DNA of 21,717 nucleotides from a virus, in the IMG/VR virus record IMGVR_UViG_3300031669_000266, positions 1-21,717 of that record; one strand, written 5' to 3'. The translations under genes were made by a program, and so were the position numbers. Below the pieces are notes generated by a model. It saw only the letters and a program-made list of their open reading frames with translations. It had not been told where the DNA came from and made no database searches. Of this stretch, positions 21,360-21,717 are shown one piece after another. Position 1 is the stretch's first letter, and every line of letters starts with the position of its first letter.

Positions 21360-21717
21360 TTAGGCAATTGCGGTTTCAGCACCGAAGAATTGCGAGTTGG
21401 CGATCACGACGCGCACGATGGTGTATGCGTCCCCCCAGGCATTGTCCACATACGGGGCGATGTCCACCACCCGCAGTTGACCCTGCACACCGTTGCCCAC
21501 TGCAGTTGCCGCGCCCAGCGTGGCTTGTGACAGCCCGGTGGTCGTCGAACCTGCGGTGACGTTGGTGAAGTTGTACTCGTTGCCCACGGTGGTCTGCGCC
21601 ATGGTGCCATCGGCCTGAATCTCGTAAACGATTTGCTTGTCGTTGTAGAAATAGGCGATGCACGAACCGGCTTGGTACGCGGTGTTCGCGGGCCAATAGT
21701 TCGAGATGCGTTCGCGG
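21360..21717 (-). CDS. Capsid-associated structural protein (C-terminal part, cut by window edge)
   Basis: The reading frame stays open from the right edge of the window to a TAA at 21360, giving 118 visible residues; the start codon lies outside. An internal ATG at 21602 is not the start, because the upstream residues (for example YWPANTAYQAG and FYNDKQIVYEIQADGTMAQ) are clearly protein-like and continuous. The pattern 'IVYEIQADGT.AQT..G', 'STTTGLSQA', 'GVQGQLRVVDIAP..DNAWGDAYTIV' resembles a small structural family that I recall upstream of major capsid genes in many phages (decoration, cement or scaffold-associated). The next gene, the major capsid protein, starts 16 nt downstream. The role as capsid decoration is inferred from position; no enzyme motif or membrane segment is visible. 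Confidence 0.75.
   Translation of the reverse strand, partial: RERISNYWPANTAYQAGSCIAYFYNDKQIVYEIQADGTMAQTTVGNEYNFTNVTAGSTTTGLSQATLGAATAVGNGVQGQLRVVDIAPYVDNAWGDAYTIVRVVIANSQFFGAETAIA

Noticed and set aside
1-21717. tRNA, rRNA, integrase, attachment site or host gene
   Set aside because: I found no cloverleaf-like sequence, no recombinase frame and no bacterial housekeeping gene, so free phage versus prophage cannot be decided.

Overview
The window is a stretch of tailed-phage structural genome (free phage or prophage), with every supported gene on the minus strand, so transcription runs from the right end (21717) to the left end (1). Virion morphogenesis, adsorption and lysis genes are packed head to tail with 0-20 nt gaps, TAA-ATG or ATGA/TGATG junctions and strong GGAG-type ribosome binding sites. 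I see no host gene, integrase, tRNA, rRNA or CRISPR array. The major capsid protein, gp4-like and SU10-type adaptor proteins, a nozzle-like protein and large Gln/Ala/Gly-rich internal proteins suggest a podovirus-like particle. The generally GC-rich sequence and the lysis gene families would fit a proteobacterial host, perhaps Burkholderiales-like, but the host cannot be read from the sequence.

Layout in transcription order. (1) Head block, 21717 to about 17762: a capsid-associated protein cut by the window edge, the major capsid protein, a free-standing homing-type endonuclease with an endonuclease VII domain wedged behind it, a 122-aa Ser/Thr/Ala-rich protein, a Lys/Gly-rich repeat protein and a 100-aa small protein followed by the connector. 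(2) Connector and adsorption block, 17761 to about 11300: a gp4-like connector carrying what looks like a discoidin domain, a Cys-motif protein, a 706-aa fibre, a LamG-type lectin protein, a small membrane protein, a beta-helix tailspike, and an interrupted fibre-like small ORF. (3) Lysis block, 11290 to about 9100: a 62-aa conserved protein, a 35-aa membrane peptide, a holin, a Pro-rich protein, a GH108 endolysin, a second 3-TM holin, a 60-aa basic protein and a candidate 37-aa ORF with an ACG start. (4) Tail and ejection block, 9097 to 1: SU10-type adaptor, a fibre-like 404-aa protein, the nozzle-like protein, two small proteins (one perhaps GNAT-like), three large putative ejection proteins (one extremely Cys-rich) and the first codons of another gene.

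No defence system or wholly new pathway stands out. The most interesting signals are: a perfect hairpin whose 3' arm overlaps the ribosome binding site of the homing endonuclease; a small phage-like ORF broken by one in-frame TAA; a possible ACG-initiated 37-codon ORF with an ideal ribosome binding site and coupled stop; a putative ejection protein with 20 cysteines and a 51-bp tandem repeat; and modular beta domains inserted in the connector and nozzle-like proteins.
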